NCBI GenBank assembly: GCA_041984235.1
Contig: JBHIYN010000005.1
Location: 1-64,000, forward strand
DNA length: 64,000 nt
Origin: JBHIYN01 sp041984235
GTDB lineage: Bacteria; Pseudomonadota; Gammaproteobacteria; Ga0077536
Direction: 5' to 3'
The notes under the pieces were generated by a model. That model saw only the letters and a program-made list of their open reading frames with translations, ran no database searches and was not told the DNA's origin. The position numbers and the translations under genes are program-made. This document shows positions 32,465 to 41,400 of the stretch, piece by piece (the first letter of the stretch is position 1; every line of letters starts with the position of its first letter).

Positions 32465-33469
32465 TCAGAGCGCGGCTCTGTCGTTTTCGTACAGCCCGGG
32501 CGGCGGCCAGTTCTCCAGGCGCATGCCAAGCGAGAGGCCGCGGGCGGCGAGTACGTCTTTGATTTCGGTCAGCGACTTCTTGCCCAGGTTGGGAGTCTTG
32601 AGGAGCTCGACTTCCGTACGCTGGATGAGATCGCCAATGTAGTAAATGCTCTCGGCCTTGAGGCAGTTCGCCGAACGGACCGTGAGCTCGAGGTCGTCTA
32701 TGGAGCGCAGCAGGATGGGGTCGATCTCGATCGCGTCCGAACCGGATGCCTCCTGGATGTCGTCGGCGCTGATGTCGACGAACACCGCAAGCTGGTTGCG
32801 CAGTATCCCTGCCGCTTCCTTGACCGCCTGCTCGGGGTCGATGGTGCCGTTGGTCTCGATCGTCAGGATCAGCTTGTCCAGGTCGGTCTGCTGTTCGACG
32901 CGCGCGCTCTGCACCTCGTAGGCGCAGCGCTGCACGGGGCTGAACGAAGCATCCAGCTTGAGCCGGCCGATGGCGTGATCGGTTTCGTCCGGCTGCTCGC
33001 GCACCGTCGCCGGCTGGTAGCCACGGCCGCGGGCCACGCGTAACGTCATGTTGAGCTCGCCGTTATCGCTCAGGTGGGCGATGTGGTACTGCGGGTCGAC
33101 GATCTCGACGTCGTGATCGAGCACGATGTCGCTCGCGGTCACCTCGCCGGGACCCTGCTTGTTGATGGTCAGGGTGGCGTCGTCACGCGCATGCATGTTG
33201 ATCGCCAGACCCTTCAGGTTCAGCAGGATGTCGGTCACGTCTTCCTGCACGCCTTCGATGGTCGTGTACTCGTGCAGCACGTTCTCGATCTCAACCTCGG
33301 TGATGGCGCTACCAGTCATCGACGAAAGGAGTACTCGCCGCAAGGCATTGCCCAGCGTGTGCCCGAATCCGCGATTCAGGGGCTCGATCGTGATCCTGGC
33401 GGTCCGCTGATTGACCGATTCGACGTCGACGATCTTGGGCTTCAATAACTCGTTCAAGGCTGACGCCAT
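32465..33469 (-). CDS. rpoA: RNA polymerase alpha subunit
   Basis: 334 aa. The N-terminal domain (GFGHTLGNALRRVLLSS) drives dimerisation and assembly with beta and beta'. A linker near residue 240 leads to the C-terminal domain (LELTVRSANCLKAE, GKKSLTEIKDVL) that binds UP-element DNA and activators. Located between rpsD and rplQ as in nearly all proteobacteria. Confidence 0.98.
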   Translation of the reverse strand: MASALNELLKPKIVDVESVNQRTARITIEPLNRGFGHTLGNALRRVLLSSMTGSAITEVEIENVLHEYTTIEGVQEDVTDILLNLKGLAINMHARDDATLTINKQGPGEVTASDIVLDHDVEIVDPQYHIAHLSDNGELNMTLRVARGRGYQPATVREQPDETDHAIGRLKLDASFSPVQRCAYEVQSARVEQQTDLDKLILTIETNGTIDPEQAVKEAAGILRNQLAVFVDISADDIQEASGSDAIEIDPILLRSIDDLELTVRSANCLKAESIYYIGDLIQRTEVELLKTPNLGKKSLTEIKDVLAARGLSLGMRLENWPPPGLYENDRAAL

Positions 33470-33492
33470 AGTGGAGTCTCCTGTGACTAGGC

Positions 33493-34116
33493 TTACTTCG
33501 AGTACAACTCGACGACGAGCGACTCATTGATATCGGCCGGCAAATCCGCACGCTCCGGCACCGCTTTGAAGCGCCCTTCCATCTTCTTCGAGTCGACTTC
33601 CACCCACTCGGGGAAGCCGAGCTGTTCGGCGATAGCCAGGGAGTCCTGGATGCGTACCTGCTTCTGTGCCTTTTCTCTGACGGATACCACGTCGTCAGGT
33701 GAAACCTGGTAGGACGGGATATTTACGATCTGCCCGTTGACCGTAATGGCCTTGTGGCTGACCAGCTGCCGGGCCTCGGAGCGCGTTGCCCCAAAGCCCA
33801 TGCGGTAGACGACGTTATCGAGGCGGCGCTCGAGCAGCTGCAGCAGGTTCTCGCCGGTTGCGCCCTTGCGACGCGCGGCCTGCTTGTAATAGTTGCGGAA
33901 CTGACGCTCGAGCACGCCGTAGATGAAGCGCAGCTTCTGCTTCTCGCGGAGCTGCAGCGCGTAGTCCGAGAGCCGGCGTCCGCGGCTGTCGCCGTGCTGG
34001 CCGGGCGGCTTCTCGAGCTGGCACTTGGTCTCGATCGGGCGCGCACGGCTCTTCAGGCCGAGGTCCATACCCTGGCGCCGACTGAGCTTGCACTTGGGAC
34101 CAATATAACGAGCCAT
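33493..34116 (-). CDS. rpsD: 30S ribosomal protein S4
   Basis: 207 aa (E. coli 206). Primary 16S rRNA binder and, in E. coli, translational repressor of the alpha operon. Opening MARYIGPKCKLSRRQGMDLG, then the S4 RNA-binding domain (RLDNVVYRMGFGATRSEARQ region). The zinc-type CxxC cluster is absent, as in other gammaproteobacteria. Starts three bases after rpsK. Confidence 0.98.
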   Translation of the reverse strand: MARYIGPKCKLSRRQGMDLGLKSRARPIETKCQLEKPPGQHGDSRGRRLSDYALQLREKQKLRFIYGVLERQFRNYYKQAARRKGATGENLLQLLERRLDNVVYRMGFGATRSEARQLVSHKAITVNGQIVNIPSYQVSPDDVVSVREKAQKQVRIQDSLAIAEQLGFPEWVEVDSKKMEGRFKAVPERADLPADINESLVVELYSK

Positions 34117-34119
34117 GAC

Positions 34120-34509
34120 TTATACCCTTCGCTTCTTCGGCGGCCGACACCCGTTGTGCGGAATCGGCGTGACATCGGTGATGTTGGTGATCTTGAAGCC
34201 CGCAGCGTTCAGCGAGCGCACGGCGGACTCACGTCCCGGGCCCGGCCCCTTCACGAACACGTCGAGGTTCTGCATGCCGTAATCGTCGCGCACCGAGCTC
34301 AGGCGCTCGGCCGCGACCTGGGCGGCGAATGGCGTACTCTTGCGCGATCCGCGGAAGCCGCTGCCACCAGCCGTCGCCCAGGCGAGCGTATTGCCCTGGC
34401 GATCGGTGATCGTGATGATGGTGTTGTTGAACGACGCGTGAATGTGCGCGACGCCGTCCGCAACGGTGCGCTTCGCTTTTTTCTTCGTGCGCGGCGATGA
34501 AGTTGCCAT
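34120..34509 (-). CDS. rpsK: 30S ribosomal protein S11
   Basis: 129 aa, platform protein contacting the mRNA path near the E site. HIHASFNNTIITITD, GSGFRGSRKSTPFAAQ and the C-terminal PIPHNGCRPPKKRRV are diagnostic. Alpha cluster, 18 bp after rpsM. Confidence 0.98.
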   Translation of the reverse strand: MATSSPRTKKKAKRTVADGVAHIHASFNNTIITITDRQGNTLAWATAGGSGFRGSRKSTPFAAQVAAERLSSVRDDYGMQNLDVFVKGPGPGRESAVRSLNAAGFKITNITDVTPIPHNGCRPPKKRRV

Positions 34510-34527
34510 AGGTCGAGTTCCTTCCGA

Positions 34528-34884
34528 TTACCGCTTCACGAGGCGACGCGGCCCCTTGCGGGTACGGGCATTGGTTTGAGTGCGCTGGCCGCGGACCGGC
34601 AGGCCGCGCCGATGACGCAGTCCGCGGTAGCAACCGAGGTCCATGAGGCGCTTGATATTCATGCTCACCTCGCGGCGCAGGTCGCCTTCGACGGCGAACT
34701 TGCCGACCTCGGTGCGCAGCGAATCGAGCTGACCCTCGGTGAGGTCCTTGACCATCGCCGTGCGGGCGATGCCGGTCGCGTCGCAGATCGCCTGCGCGCG
34801 GGTCTTGCCGATCCCGAAAATCGAGGTAAGCGCAACGACCGTGTGTTTACGGTCGGGAATGTTTACTCCAGCAACGCGAGCCAT
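34528..34884 (-). CDS. rpsM: 30S ribosomal protein S13
   Basis: 118 aa, head protein that bridges to the large subunit and touches the P-site tRNA with its basic tail (KGPRRLVKR). Opening MARVAGVNIPD and GLRHRRGLPVRGQRTQTNAR are diagnostic. First gene of the alpha set, 33 bp after rpmJ. Confidence 0.98.
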   Translation of the reverse strand: MARVAGVNIPDRKHTVVALTSIFGIGKTRAQAICDATGIARTAMVKDLTEGQLDSLRTEVGKFAVEGDLRREVSMNIKRLMDLGCYRGLRHRRGLPVRGQRTQTNARTRKGPRRLVKR

Positions 34885-34917
34885 AGCCGTGCCTCTACTA
34901 GTAAATCTGTGGTGCGT

Positions 34918-35031
34918 TCAACCCTGGCGCTGCTTGTGGCGCGGGTCCTTGCAGATCACGCGGATGACCCGCTTGCGGCGGATGATCCGGCAGTTGCGGC
35001 AGATACGTTTTACCGATGCCTGTACTTTCAT
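34918..35031 (-). CDS. rpmJ: 50S ribosomal protein L36
   Basis: 37 aa, opening MKVQASVKRICRNC and ending HKQRQG. The four zinc ligands are present (Cys11, Cys14, Cys27, His32), so this is the zinc-binding C+ form. Found between secY and rpsM, its usual place. The frame is open further upstream but only these 37 codons match L36. Confidence 0.97.
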   Translation of the reverse strand: MKVQASVKRICRNCRIIRRKRVIRVICKDPRHKQRQG

Positions 35032-35054
35032 CTCTAGACTCCTGGCGGCCGCCT

Positions 35055-36398
35055 TCAGCGGCGCCCATAACCCTTGAGGTTGGCCTTCTTCATCAGCCCT
35101 TCGTACTGGTGCGACATGAGATGCGCCTGCACCTGGGACATGAAATCCATGACCACGACGACGATGATCAGCAGCGACGTGCCGCCGAAGTAGAACGGCA
35201 CGTTGAGCTGCAGAATGAGGAACTCGGGCAGCAGGCACACGGCCGTGATGTAGATGGCGCCGGCAACGGTCAGCCGGGTCATGACGCCGTCGATGTAACG
35301 CGCGGTCTGGTCACCGGGGCGGATACCGGGAATGAAGGCGCCCGACTTCTTGAGGTTGTCGGCCATTTCCTTCGGATTGAAGACCAGCGCGGTATAGAAG
35401 AAACAGAAGAAAATGATCGCCGCGGCATAGAGCATGACGTAAAGCGGCTGGCCGGGCGAAAGGGTCGTACTCAGGTCGCGCAACCAGCTCATGCCCTCGG
35501 CATTGCCGAACCAGCCGGCGATGGTGGCCGGGAACAGGATGATGCTGGACGCGAAGATCGGCGGGATGACGCCGGCCATGTTGAGCTTGAGCGGCAGGTT
35601 GGTCGACTGGCCACCATACATCTGCCGTCCGCGCTGCTGCTTGGCGTAGTTGACGGTGATACGCCGTTGCGCCCGCTCGACGAAGACCACGAAGCCGGTG
35701 ACCGCAACGGCCAGCACCAGCAGCAGCAGTACCAGGATCAGCGACAACTCGCCGGTGCGCGCGAGCTCGAGGGTGCCGGCGATTGCCGCCGGCAGGCCGG
35801 CCACGATACCGGCGAAGATGATCATGGAAATACCGTTGCCGATACCGCGTTCCGTGACCTGCTCGCCGAGCCACATCAGGAACAAGGTACCCGTGACCAG
35901 TGTGGCGACGCAGGTCACCTTGAACGACAGGCCCGGGTCGATCACGAGCGTCATGCCGGCGGCGGTCTGCTGCTCCAGCATGATGGCCACGCCGGTCGCC
36001 TGGAACAGGCTCAGTACCACCGTGAAGTAGCGCGTGTACTGGTTAATCTTGCGGCGCCCGGCTTCGCCTTCCTTCTTGAGCTGCTCGAGCTTGGGATGCA
36101 CCACGCTGAGGAGCTGCATGATGATGGAAGCCGAGATGTACGGCATGATGCCGAGTGCAACCACGGAGAACCGTTCCAGCGCGCCGCCGGAGAACATGTT
36201 GAACATGTCCAGGATCGAGCCGCGCTGCTGATCGAACAGCGCGTCCAGCGCGACGGGATTGATGCCCGGAACCGGAATGTGCGTGCAAATCCGGAACACG
36301 AGCAGCGCGCCGAGCAGGAAGAAGATGCGTTGACGGAGCTCCGTCAGCTTCCCCAGCCCGGCGATACCGCCAGGAATTCTGTTGGCCGCAGTTGCCAC
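35055..36398 (-). CDS. secY: Protein translocase subunit SecY
   Basis: 447 aa, ten membrane helices forming the protein-conducting channel with SecE (also in this window) and SecG. Opening region ends with LRQRIFFLLGALLVFRI, then the plug segment (SGGALERFSVVALGIMPYI is spread over TM2a-2b), and cytoplasmic loops C4-C5 with GFVVFVERAQRRI, the SecA/ribosome docking region. Starts two bases after rplO. Confidence 0.98.
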   Translation of the reverse strand: MATAANRIPGGIAGLGKLTELRQRIFFLLGALLVFRICTHIPVPGINPVALDALFDQQRGSILDMFNMFSGGALERFSVVALGIMPYISASIIMQLLSVVHPKLEQLKKEGEAGRRKINQYTRYFTVVLSLFQATGVAIMLEQQTAAGMTLVIDPGLSFKVTCVATLVTGTLFLMWLGEQVTERGIGNGISMIIFAGIVAGLPAAIAGTLELARTGELSLILVLLLLVLAVAVTGFVVFVERAQRRITVNYAKQQRGRQMYGGQSTNLPLKLNMAGVIPPIFASSIILFPATIAGWFGNAEGMSWLRDLSTTLSPGQPLYVMLYAAAIIFFCFFYTALVFNPKEMADNLKKSGAFIPGIRPGDQTARYIDGVMTRLTVAGAIYITAVCLLPEFLILQLNVPFYFGGTSLLIIVVVVMDFMSQVQAHLMSHQYEGLMKKANLKGYGRR

Positions 36399-36400
36399 GT

Positions 36401-36835
36401 TTACTCTTCCACGCGGCCTCCGGCCGCTTCGATCTGTTCGCGCGCGCCCCTGGTCGCCGCGATTCCCTTCAGGGTGACCGCTTTGCTGATCTTGCCCGAG
36501 GCGACGACCTTGACCTGCTTGACGTCACCGCGGATCAGTCCCGCGCTGCGCAGTGCGAGCAAATCGATGACCTCGGCGTCGATGCCGTTCAGCTCGTGCA
36601 GGCGGATCTCGTCGACGAAACGCGCCTGGCGGGAGCGGAAGCCGTACTTCGGCAGGCGGCGTTGCAGCGGCATCTGGCCGCCCTCGAACCCGACCTTGTG
36701 GTAGCCGCCCGAGCGCGACTTCTGGCCCTTGTGGCCACGGCCACCGGTCTTGCCGAGCCCGGACCCACCGCCACGGCCGAGCCGCTTGCCGGCCTTGCGT
36801 GCGCCGGCGCCGGGTTTGATCGTGTTCAGACGCAT
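36401..36835 (-). CDS. rplO: 50S ribosomal protein L15
   Basis: 144 aa; opening MRLNTIKPGAGARKAGKRLG and the Gly-rich GRGGGSGLGKTGGRGHKGQK tail into 23S rRNA are diagnostic. Late-assembly protein. Separated by two bases from both rpmD and secY. Confidence 0.98.
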   Translation of the reverse strand: MRLNTIKPGAGARKAGKRLGRGGGSGLGKTGGRGHKGQKSRSGGYHKVGFEGGQMPLQRRLPKYGFRSRQARFVDEIRLHELNGIDAEVIDLLALRSAGLIRGDVKQVKVVASGKISKAVTLKGIAATRGAREQIEAAGGRVEE

Positions 36836-36837
36836 GG

Positions 36838-37023
36838 TTACAGCTCCCGAACCTCGAGCATGTATCGGATCTTGTTGATCATGCCGCGGGTCTCATTGGT
36901 GTCGATGACTTCGACTGATTGCCACATCCGGCGCAGCCCGAGTCCACGGGCACAGGCCTTGTGCGCTTCGAGGCGGCCGTTGAGGCTGCGGCAAAGCGTG
37001 ATATTGAGTTTCTTGTCCGCCAC
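36838..37023 (-). CDS. rpmD: 50S ribosomal protein L30
   Basis: 61 aa (E. coli 59) from a GTG (VADKKLNITLCRS) with GGGGAT upstream. LEAHKACARGLGLRRMWQSVEV and the C-terminal YMLEVREL fit the short bacterial L30. Five bases after rpsE and two before rplO. Confidence 0.95.
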   Translation of the reverse strand: MADKKLNITLCRSLNGRLEAHKACARGLGLRRMWQSVEVIDTNETRGMINKIRYMLEVREL

Positions 37024-37028
37024 GGAAG

Positions 37029-37538
37029 TTATCCCCGAATTTCTTCGACCGATTTGCCGCGCTTGGCCGCCATGTGATCCGGCGAAGCCATGGAGCGCAG
37101 ACCGTTGATGGTGGCGCGCACGACGTTGACCGGGTTGGTCGTACCGATGCACTTCGCGAGCACGTTCTGCACGCCGAGCACCTCGAACACCGCGCGCATC
37201 GGACCACCGGCGATGATGCCGGTACCATCGGACGCCGGCTGCATGTAGACCTTGGCCGCACCGTGCTCGCCTACGACCGGGTACTGCAGGGTCGTGCCGT
37301 CGAGCGCGATGTCGGACATGTTCTTGCGCGCGTTCTCCATGGCCTTCTGGATCGCAACCGGCACTTCGCGTGCCTTGCCACGCCCGAAACCGACCCGGCC
37401 GCCGCCATCGCCGACCACGGTCAGGGCGGAGAAGCCGAAGATGCGACCGCCCTTGACCACCTTGGCCACGCGGTTAACGGTGATCAGCTTCTCGAAGTAG
37501 CCTTCGTTGCTTTCCGGGATGTTGCTGTTCGCACTCAT
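37029..37538 (-). CDS. rpsE: 30S ribosomal protein S5
   Basis: 169 aa (E. coli 167), involved in mRNA helicase activity and decoding fidelity. VNRVAKVVKGGRIFGFSAL and GRGKAREVPVAIQKAMENA (basic N-terminal double-stranded-RNA-like domain) and the second domain GGPMRAVFEVLG are diagnostic. Confidence 0.98.
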   Translation of the reverse strand: MSANSNIPESNEGYFEKLITVNRVAKVVKGGRIFGFSALTVVGDGGGRVGFGRGKAREVPVAIQKAMENARKNMSDIALDGTTLQYPVVGEHGAAKVYMQPASDGTGIIAGGPMRAVFEVLGVQNVLAKCIGTTNPVNVVRATINGLRSMASPDHMAAKRGKSVEEIRG

Positions 37539-37552
37539 GGTCTGAGCTACTC

Positions 37553-37906
37553 CTAGAATTTGAGCCCGCCTTCACGAGCAGCGTCGGCCAGCGCCTTGAC
37601 GCGGCCATGGTATTTGAAGCCCGAACGGTCGAAAGCGACCTCGTCGACCCCCGCCGCCAGCGCGCGCGAAGCGATTCGGGTGCCGACGTCGGCCGCCGCT
37701 GCGACGTTGCCGCCATGGGCGCCGGCCGCGCGGAATTCTTTCTCCACCGTCGATGCACTGGCGAGCACCTCGTTGCCCTCGGCCGAGATGACCTGGGCGT
37801 AGATGTGGCGCGGCGTGCGGTGGATGCACAGTCGCGTCGCGCGCTGATCGCGGATGCGGGAGCGGGTCTTGCGGGCGCGCCGCTGGCGTGAGGTTTTCTT
37901 GTCCAT
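37553..37906 (-). CDS. rplR: 50S ribosomal protein L18
   Basis: 117 aa from MDKKTSRQRRARKTRSRI, same length as E. coli. Binds 5S rRNA with L5 and L25. RLCIHRTPRHIYAQVI and the C-terminal FDRSGFKYHGRVKALADAA are diagnostic. The open frame continues upstream through rplF in a false phase. Confidence 0.97.
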   Translation of the reverse strand: MDKKTSRQRRARKTRSRIRDQRATRLCIHRTPRHIYAQVISAEGNEVLASASTVEKEFRAAGAHGGNVAAAADVGTRIASRALAAGVDEVAFDRSGFKYHGRVKALADAAREGGLKF

Positions 37907-37914
37907 GCCCGTAC

Positions 37915-38448
37915 TCAGCTCTTCTTCGCTTCTTTCTTGACGATGCGCTCGCCGGAATAGCGAACGCCCTTGCCCTTGTAAGGTTCGGGTTTGCGGTAGG
38001 CGCGGATGTTCGCCGCGACCTGCCCGACCTGCTGCTTGTCGATGCCGCGAATCACGACTTCGGTCTGGCTCGGCGTCTCGATGGCAATGCCTTCGGGGAT
38101 CTCGTACTCGACCGGGTGCGAGAAGCCGAGCGACAGGTTGAGCTTCTTGCCCTGCACCGCCGCGCGATAACCCACGCCTACGATCTCCAGCTTGCGCTCG
38201 AATCCCTCGGCAACGCCGGTCACCATGTTCTGCAGCACGGCACGGGTGGTGCCGGAGAGCGCACGCGCCTGCTGCGACTCGTTGACCGCCTCGATGTTGA
38301 GCGTATCGCCGTCCTGGCGGACCGCCACCAGCTCGTGCAGCTCGTGCGCCAGCGCGCCCTTGGAGCCTTTCACATTGACGTTGCTGCCGTTCACGGAAAT
38401 CTCGACCCCCTTGGGGATCTCGATCGGCATTTTTCCTACACGTGACAT
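37915..38448 (-). CDS. rplF: 50S ribosomal protein L6
   Basis: 177 aa, same as E. coli. Two repeated L6 domains; SRVGKMPIEIPKGVEI opening and the C-terminal PEPYKGKGVRYSGERI with a Lys-rich end contact the sarcin-ricin region. Confidence 0.98.
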   Translation of the reverse strand: MSRVGKMPIEIPKGVEISVNGSNVNVKGSKGALAHELHELVAVRQDGDTLNIEAVNESQQARALSGTTRAVLQNMVTGVAEGFERKLEIVGVGYRAAVQGKKLNLSLGFSHPVEYEIPEGIAIETPSQTEVVIRGIDKQQVGQVAANIRAYRKPEPYKGKGVRYSGERIVKKEAKKS

Positions 38449-38459
38449 TTGGCCGATTC

Positions 38460-38855
38460 CTAGTAGACGGAACAGAGGACTTCGCCGCCAATGCCCTGCG
38501 CCCGCGCCTCGCGGTCGCTCATCAGGCCCTTGGAGGTCGACACGATGGCGACACCGAGGCCGCCGACCACGGAAGGCAGCTCGTCCTTGTTGCGATAGAC
38601 GCGCAGCCCCGGGCGACTGACCCGCTTGATGTTCTCGATGACGGGCTTGCCCTGGTAGTACTTCAGCTCGATGCGCAGGTCGCGCTTCGGGGCTTCACCC
38701 TCGACGCGGTAGTCGACGATGTAACCTTCGTTCTTCAGCACCTCGGCGATGGCCGCCTTCTTGGTCGAAGCGGGCATGACGATCTCACGCTTGGCACGCG
38801 CCTGGCCGTTGCGCAGGCGGGTCAGCATGTCGGCGATAGGGTCTTGCATACTCAT
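38460..38855 (-). CDS. rpsH: 30S ribosomal protein S8
   Basis: 131 aa (E. coli 130). MSMQDPIADMLTRLRNGQ opening and the C-terminal GLGVAIVSTSKGLMSDREAR are diagnostic. In E. coli S8 represses the spc operon by binding the rplE leader. Confidence 0.98.
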   Translation of the reverse strand: MSMQDPIADMLTRLRNGQARAKREIVMPASTKKAAIAEVLKNEGYIVDYRVEGEAPKRDLRIELKYYQGKPVIENIKRVSRPGLRVYRNKDELPSVVGGLGVAIVSTSKGLMSDREARAQGIGGEVLCSVY

Positions 38856-38873
38856 GATGGAATTCCTTGCCCC

Positions 38874-39179
38874 TTACCAGCTCGCCTTGACCAGGCCCGG
38901 GATGTGACCCTGCATGGCCAGGCGGCGCAGCTCGTTACGGCCGAGGCCGAACTTGCGGTAGTAGCCGTGCGGACGACCGGTGAGGCGGCAGCGGTTGCGC
39001 ATACGCACCGAACTCGAATCGCGCGGCAGCTTCTGCAGGCGCACGCGGGCGTCTTCGCGCTCGTCGTAAGAACGCTCCTCGTCCTTGATGATGGCCTTGA
39101 GCTCGGCGCGCTTGGCGGCGTACTTGCGCGCCAGCTTCGCCCGCTTCACTTCGCGATTGATCATCGATTTCTTCGCCAT
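38874..39179 (-). CDS. rpsN: 30S ribosomal protein S14
   Basis: 101 aa from MAKKSMINREVKRAKL, same length as E. coli. It is the long, zinc-free form (no CxxC pairs); NRCRLTGRPHGYYRKFGL and PGLVKASW are diagnostic. Seven bases after rplE. Confidence 0.97.
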   Translation of the reverse strand: MAKKSMINREVKRAKLARKYAAKRAELKAIIKDEERSYDEREDARVRLQKLPRDSSSVRMRNRCRLTGRPHGYYRKFGLGRNELRRLAMQGHIPGLVKASW

Positions 39180-39186
39180 TTCGCTG

Positions 39187-39726
39187 CTAGCTCCTGAGCG
39201 GGAAACGGAAAGCCTCGAGCAGTGCCCGGCCTTCCTCGTCATTGGGTGCGGTGGTCGAGATGCAGATGTCGAGACCACGCAGTGCATCGATCTTGTCGTA
39301 GTCGATTTCCGGGAAGATGATTTGTTCCCGCACACCCATGCTGTAGTTGCCACGCCCGTCGAAAGAGCGCGAGTTGAGGCCGCGAAAATCGCGGATACGC
39401 GGGATCGCGACATTGATGAGGCGATCGAGAAACTCGTACATGCGTTCCCGCCGCAGCGTGACCTTGGCGCCGATGGGCCACCCGTCACGAATCTTGAAAC
39501 CCGCGATGGACTTGCGCGCAAGCGTGACGATGGGCTGCTGGCCCGAGATCAGCTTGAGGTCGTTGACCGCATGCTCGATGACCTTCTTGTCACCCACGGC
39601 TTCGCCAAGCCCCATGTTCAGGGTGATCTTGACGATCTTCGGGATCTGCATCGCGCTCTGGTAGCTGAATTTGTCCATCAGCTCCCTGGTCACGGTTTCG
39701 CGGTAGTACTGTTCCAGCCTGGCCAT
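39187..39726 (-). CDS. rplE: 50S ribosomal protein L5
   Basis: 179 aa, same as E. coli. 5S rRNA-binding protein of the central protuberance. KITLNMGLGEAVGDKK, VTLRRERMYEFLDRL and the C-terminal ALLEAFRFPLRS are diagnostic. Confidence 0.98.
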   Translation of the reverse strand: MARLEQYYRETVTRELMDKFSYQSAMQIPKIVKITLNMGLGEAVGDKKVIEHAVNDLKLISGQQPIVTLARKSIAGFKIRDGWPIGAKVTLRRERMYEFLDRLINVAIPRIRDFRGLNSRSFDGRGNYSMGVREQIIFPEIDYDKIDALRGLDICISTTAPNDEEGRALLEAFRFPLRS

Positions 39727-39743
39727 TGCTCAATACCCTCGTA

Positions 39744-40061
39744 CTAGGCGTCCACTACTTCGCCGTTGGACTTGAAGTAGCGCACCTTGCGGCCGTCCTC
39801 CAGGAAGCGGTATCCCACGCGGTCCGGCTTCTGCGTGACGGGGTTGAACAGCGCCACGTTCGAGACCTGCAGCGGGGCTTCTTTCTCGACGATGCCGCCC
39901 GGCGTACCCATCTGCGGATTCGGCTTGGTATGCCGCTTCACCATGTTCACGCCTTCGACGATCACCCGGTCCTCGTCGAGGACGCGCACGACGACACCGC
40001 GCTTTCCGCGATCCCGCCCGGTGAGGACGAAGACGTTGTCACCTTTCCTGATCTTGCTCAT
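39744..40061 (-). CDS. rplX: 50S ribosomal protein L24
   Basis: 105 aa (E. coli 104). KOW motif at the N-terminus (MSKIRKGDNVFVLTGRDRGK) and the VNMVKRHTKPNPQ loop. One of the two assembly-initiator proteins of the 50S subunit. Confidence 0.98.
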   Translation of the reverse strand: MSKIRKGDNVFVLTGRDRGKRGVVVRVLDEDRVIVEGVNMVKRHTKPNPQMGTPGGIVEKEAPLQVSNVALFNPVTQKPDRVGYRFLEDGRKVRYFKSNGEVVDA

Positions 40062-40087
40062 CTGTGCTCTCTGCGGCCGTGGCCGAA

Positions 40088-40456
40088 TTACAGAACCTCT
40101 GGCGCCAGCGAAACGATTCGCATGAACTTCTCGCCGCGCAGTTCACGCGTGACCGGCCCGAAGATACGGGTCCCGACCGGGTTGAGCTGCTTGTCGAGCA
40201 GCACGGCGGCGTTGCCGTCGAAACGGATCAGCGAGCCGTCCGCGCGCCGCACACCTTTGCGGGTACGCACGACCACCGCGTTGAACACGTCGCCCTTCTT
40301 GACCTTGCCGCGCGGAATCGCTTCCTTGACGGTGACCTTGATCACATCTCCGATGCCCGCGTAACGGCGGCGCGAGCCGCCCAGCACCTTGATGCACATC
40401 AGGCGGCGTGCGCCGCTGTTGTCGGCGGCGTCGAGCATGCTTTGCATCTGAATCAT
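40088..40456 (-). CDS. rplN: 50S ribosomal protein L14
   Basis: 122 aa (E. coli 123), intersubunit bridge protein. DNSGARRLMCIKVLGGS, IPRGKVKKGDVFNAVVVRT and the ending EKFMRIVSLAPEVL are diagnostic. First gene of the spc set, 34 bp after rpsQ with no visible terminator between. Confidence 0.98.
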   Translation of the reverse strand: MIQMQSMLDAADNSGARRLMCIKVLGGSRRRYAGIGDVIKVTVKEAIPRGKVKKGDVFNAVVVRTRKGVRRADGSLIRFDGNAAVLLDKQLNPVGTRIFGPVTRELRGEKFMRIVSLAPEVL

Positions 40457-40490
40457 TTCTTGCTCCGATCCGGCGGTCTGTTACCGACGG

Positions 40491-40757
40491 TCAAATGCGC
40501 GTGGCGCGTTCAATGACGCGTTGCAGGCGCCAGCTCTTGTTCTTGGAAAGGGGGCGACACTCCTCGATGGCCACGGTGTCGCCTTCGCCACATTCGTTGT
40601 TCTCGTCGTGCGCGAGCAGCCGCGTGGACTTGCGCACGTACTTGCGATAGAGCGGATGCTTGACGCGGCGCTCGATGAGCACCGAAATCGTCTTGTCCGC
40701 GCGATTGCTAACGACCTGCCCGACCAGCGTGCGGGCTGCCTTGGTTTCTTCACTCAT
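40491..40757 (-). CDS. rpsQ: 30S ribosomal protein S17
   Basis: 88 aa (E. coli 84). OB-fold 16S rRNA binder: TLVGQVVSNRADKTISV, HPLYRKYVRKSTRLLAHDE and GDTVAIEECRPLSKNKSW are diagnostic. Overlaps rpmC by four bases (ATGA). Confidence 0.98.
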   Translation of the reverse strand: MSEETKAARTLVGQVVSNRADKTISVLIERRVKHPLYRKYVRKSTRLLAHDENNECGEGDTVAIEECRPLSKNKSWRLQRVIERATRI

Positions 40758-40954
40758 GCCGCGTCACCCTGCCGGCGCTCCCGGATAATGGTCTTGATGC
40801 GAGCGATGTCTTTCCTCGTCTCGCGAATTTCGCTCGCGCGCGGCGGCTGGCCCGAGCCCGCCTGCATGCGCATGTTGAACTGCTTGCGGCGCATCTCCAG
40901 CAGCAGATCCGCAAGCTCCTGGTCATTCTTGGCCTTCATCTCGCTCGCCTTCAT
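40754..40954 (-). CDS. rpmC: 50S ribosomal protein L29
   Basis: 66 aa from the ATG that overlaps the rplP stop by one base (TGATG); a GTG one codon upstream is unnecessary. Two-helix protein near the tunnel exit: LLLEMRRKQFNMRMQ and IRETRKDIARIKTII are diagnostic. Confidence 0.97.
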   Translation of the reverse strand: MKASEMKAKNDQELADLLLEMRRKQFNMRMQAGSGQPPRASEIRETRKDIARIKTIIRERRQGDAA

Positions 40955-41367
40955 CACAGCACCGTCCTGAACGCAAAGGTGGTCTGAACGGGCAGCTTGG
41001 CGGCAGCGAGTCTCATCGCTTCGCGTGCCAGCTCTTCGGAAACGCCTTCCATTTCGTAGAGCACGGTACCCGGCTTGATCTGGGCCACCCAGTACTCGAC
41101 GTTGCCCTTACCCTTGCCCTGCCGAACCTCCAGCGGCTTCTTCGAAACCGGCTTGTCCGGGAAGACACGGATCCAGACTTTGGCGCCACGCTTGACGTGA
41201 CGGGTGATGGCGCGTCGTGCGGCTTCGATCTGGCGCGCGGTGACGCGCCCGCCGGTCGTCGCCTTGAGCCCGTACTCGCCAAAGCTGACGCGGTTACCGC
41301 GCTGGGCGAGGCCGCGCAGACGGCCCTTCTGCTGTTTGCGGAACTTGGTGTTTTTCGGTTGCAGCAT
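40954..41367 (-). CDS. rplP: 50S ribosomal protein L16
   Basis: 137 aa (E. coli 136). MLQPKNTKFRKQQKGRLRG, VFPDKPVSKKPLEVRQGKGK and AAAKLPVQTTF are diagnostic; the Arg81-type hydroxylation-loop region is intact. Helps organise the A-site tRNA. Confidence 0.98.
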   Translation of the reverse strand: MLQPKNTKFRKQQKGRLRGLAQRGNRVSFGEYGLKATTGGRVTARQIEAARRAITRHVKRGAKVWIRVFPDKPVSKKPLEVRQGKGKGNVEYWVAQIKPGTVLYEMEGVSEELAREAMRLAAAKLPVQTTFAFRTVL

Positions 41368-41400
41368 CTCTCGTGCTCCTGAAACGCGTGGTCAGCCTGC

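Noticed and set aside
35055..36398. Second origin- or attachment-like repeat inside the ribosomal block
   Set aside because: I looked for direct repeats at cluster junctions as signs of recent fusion of operons and found none; the junctions are short and coding-tight.
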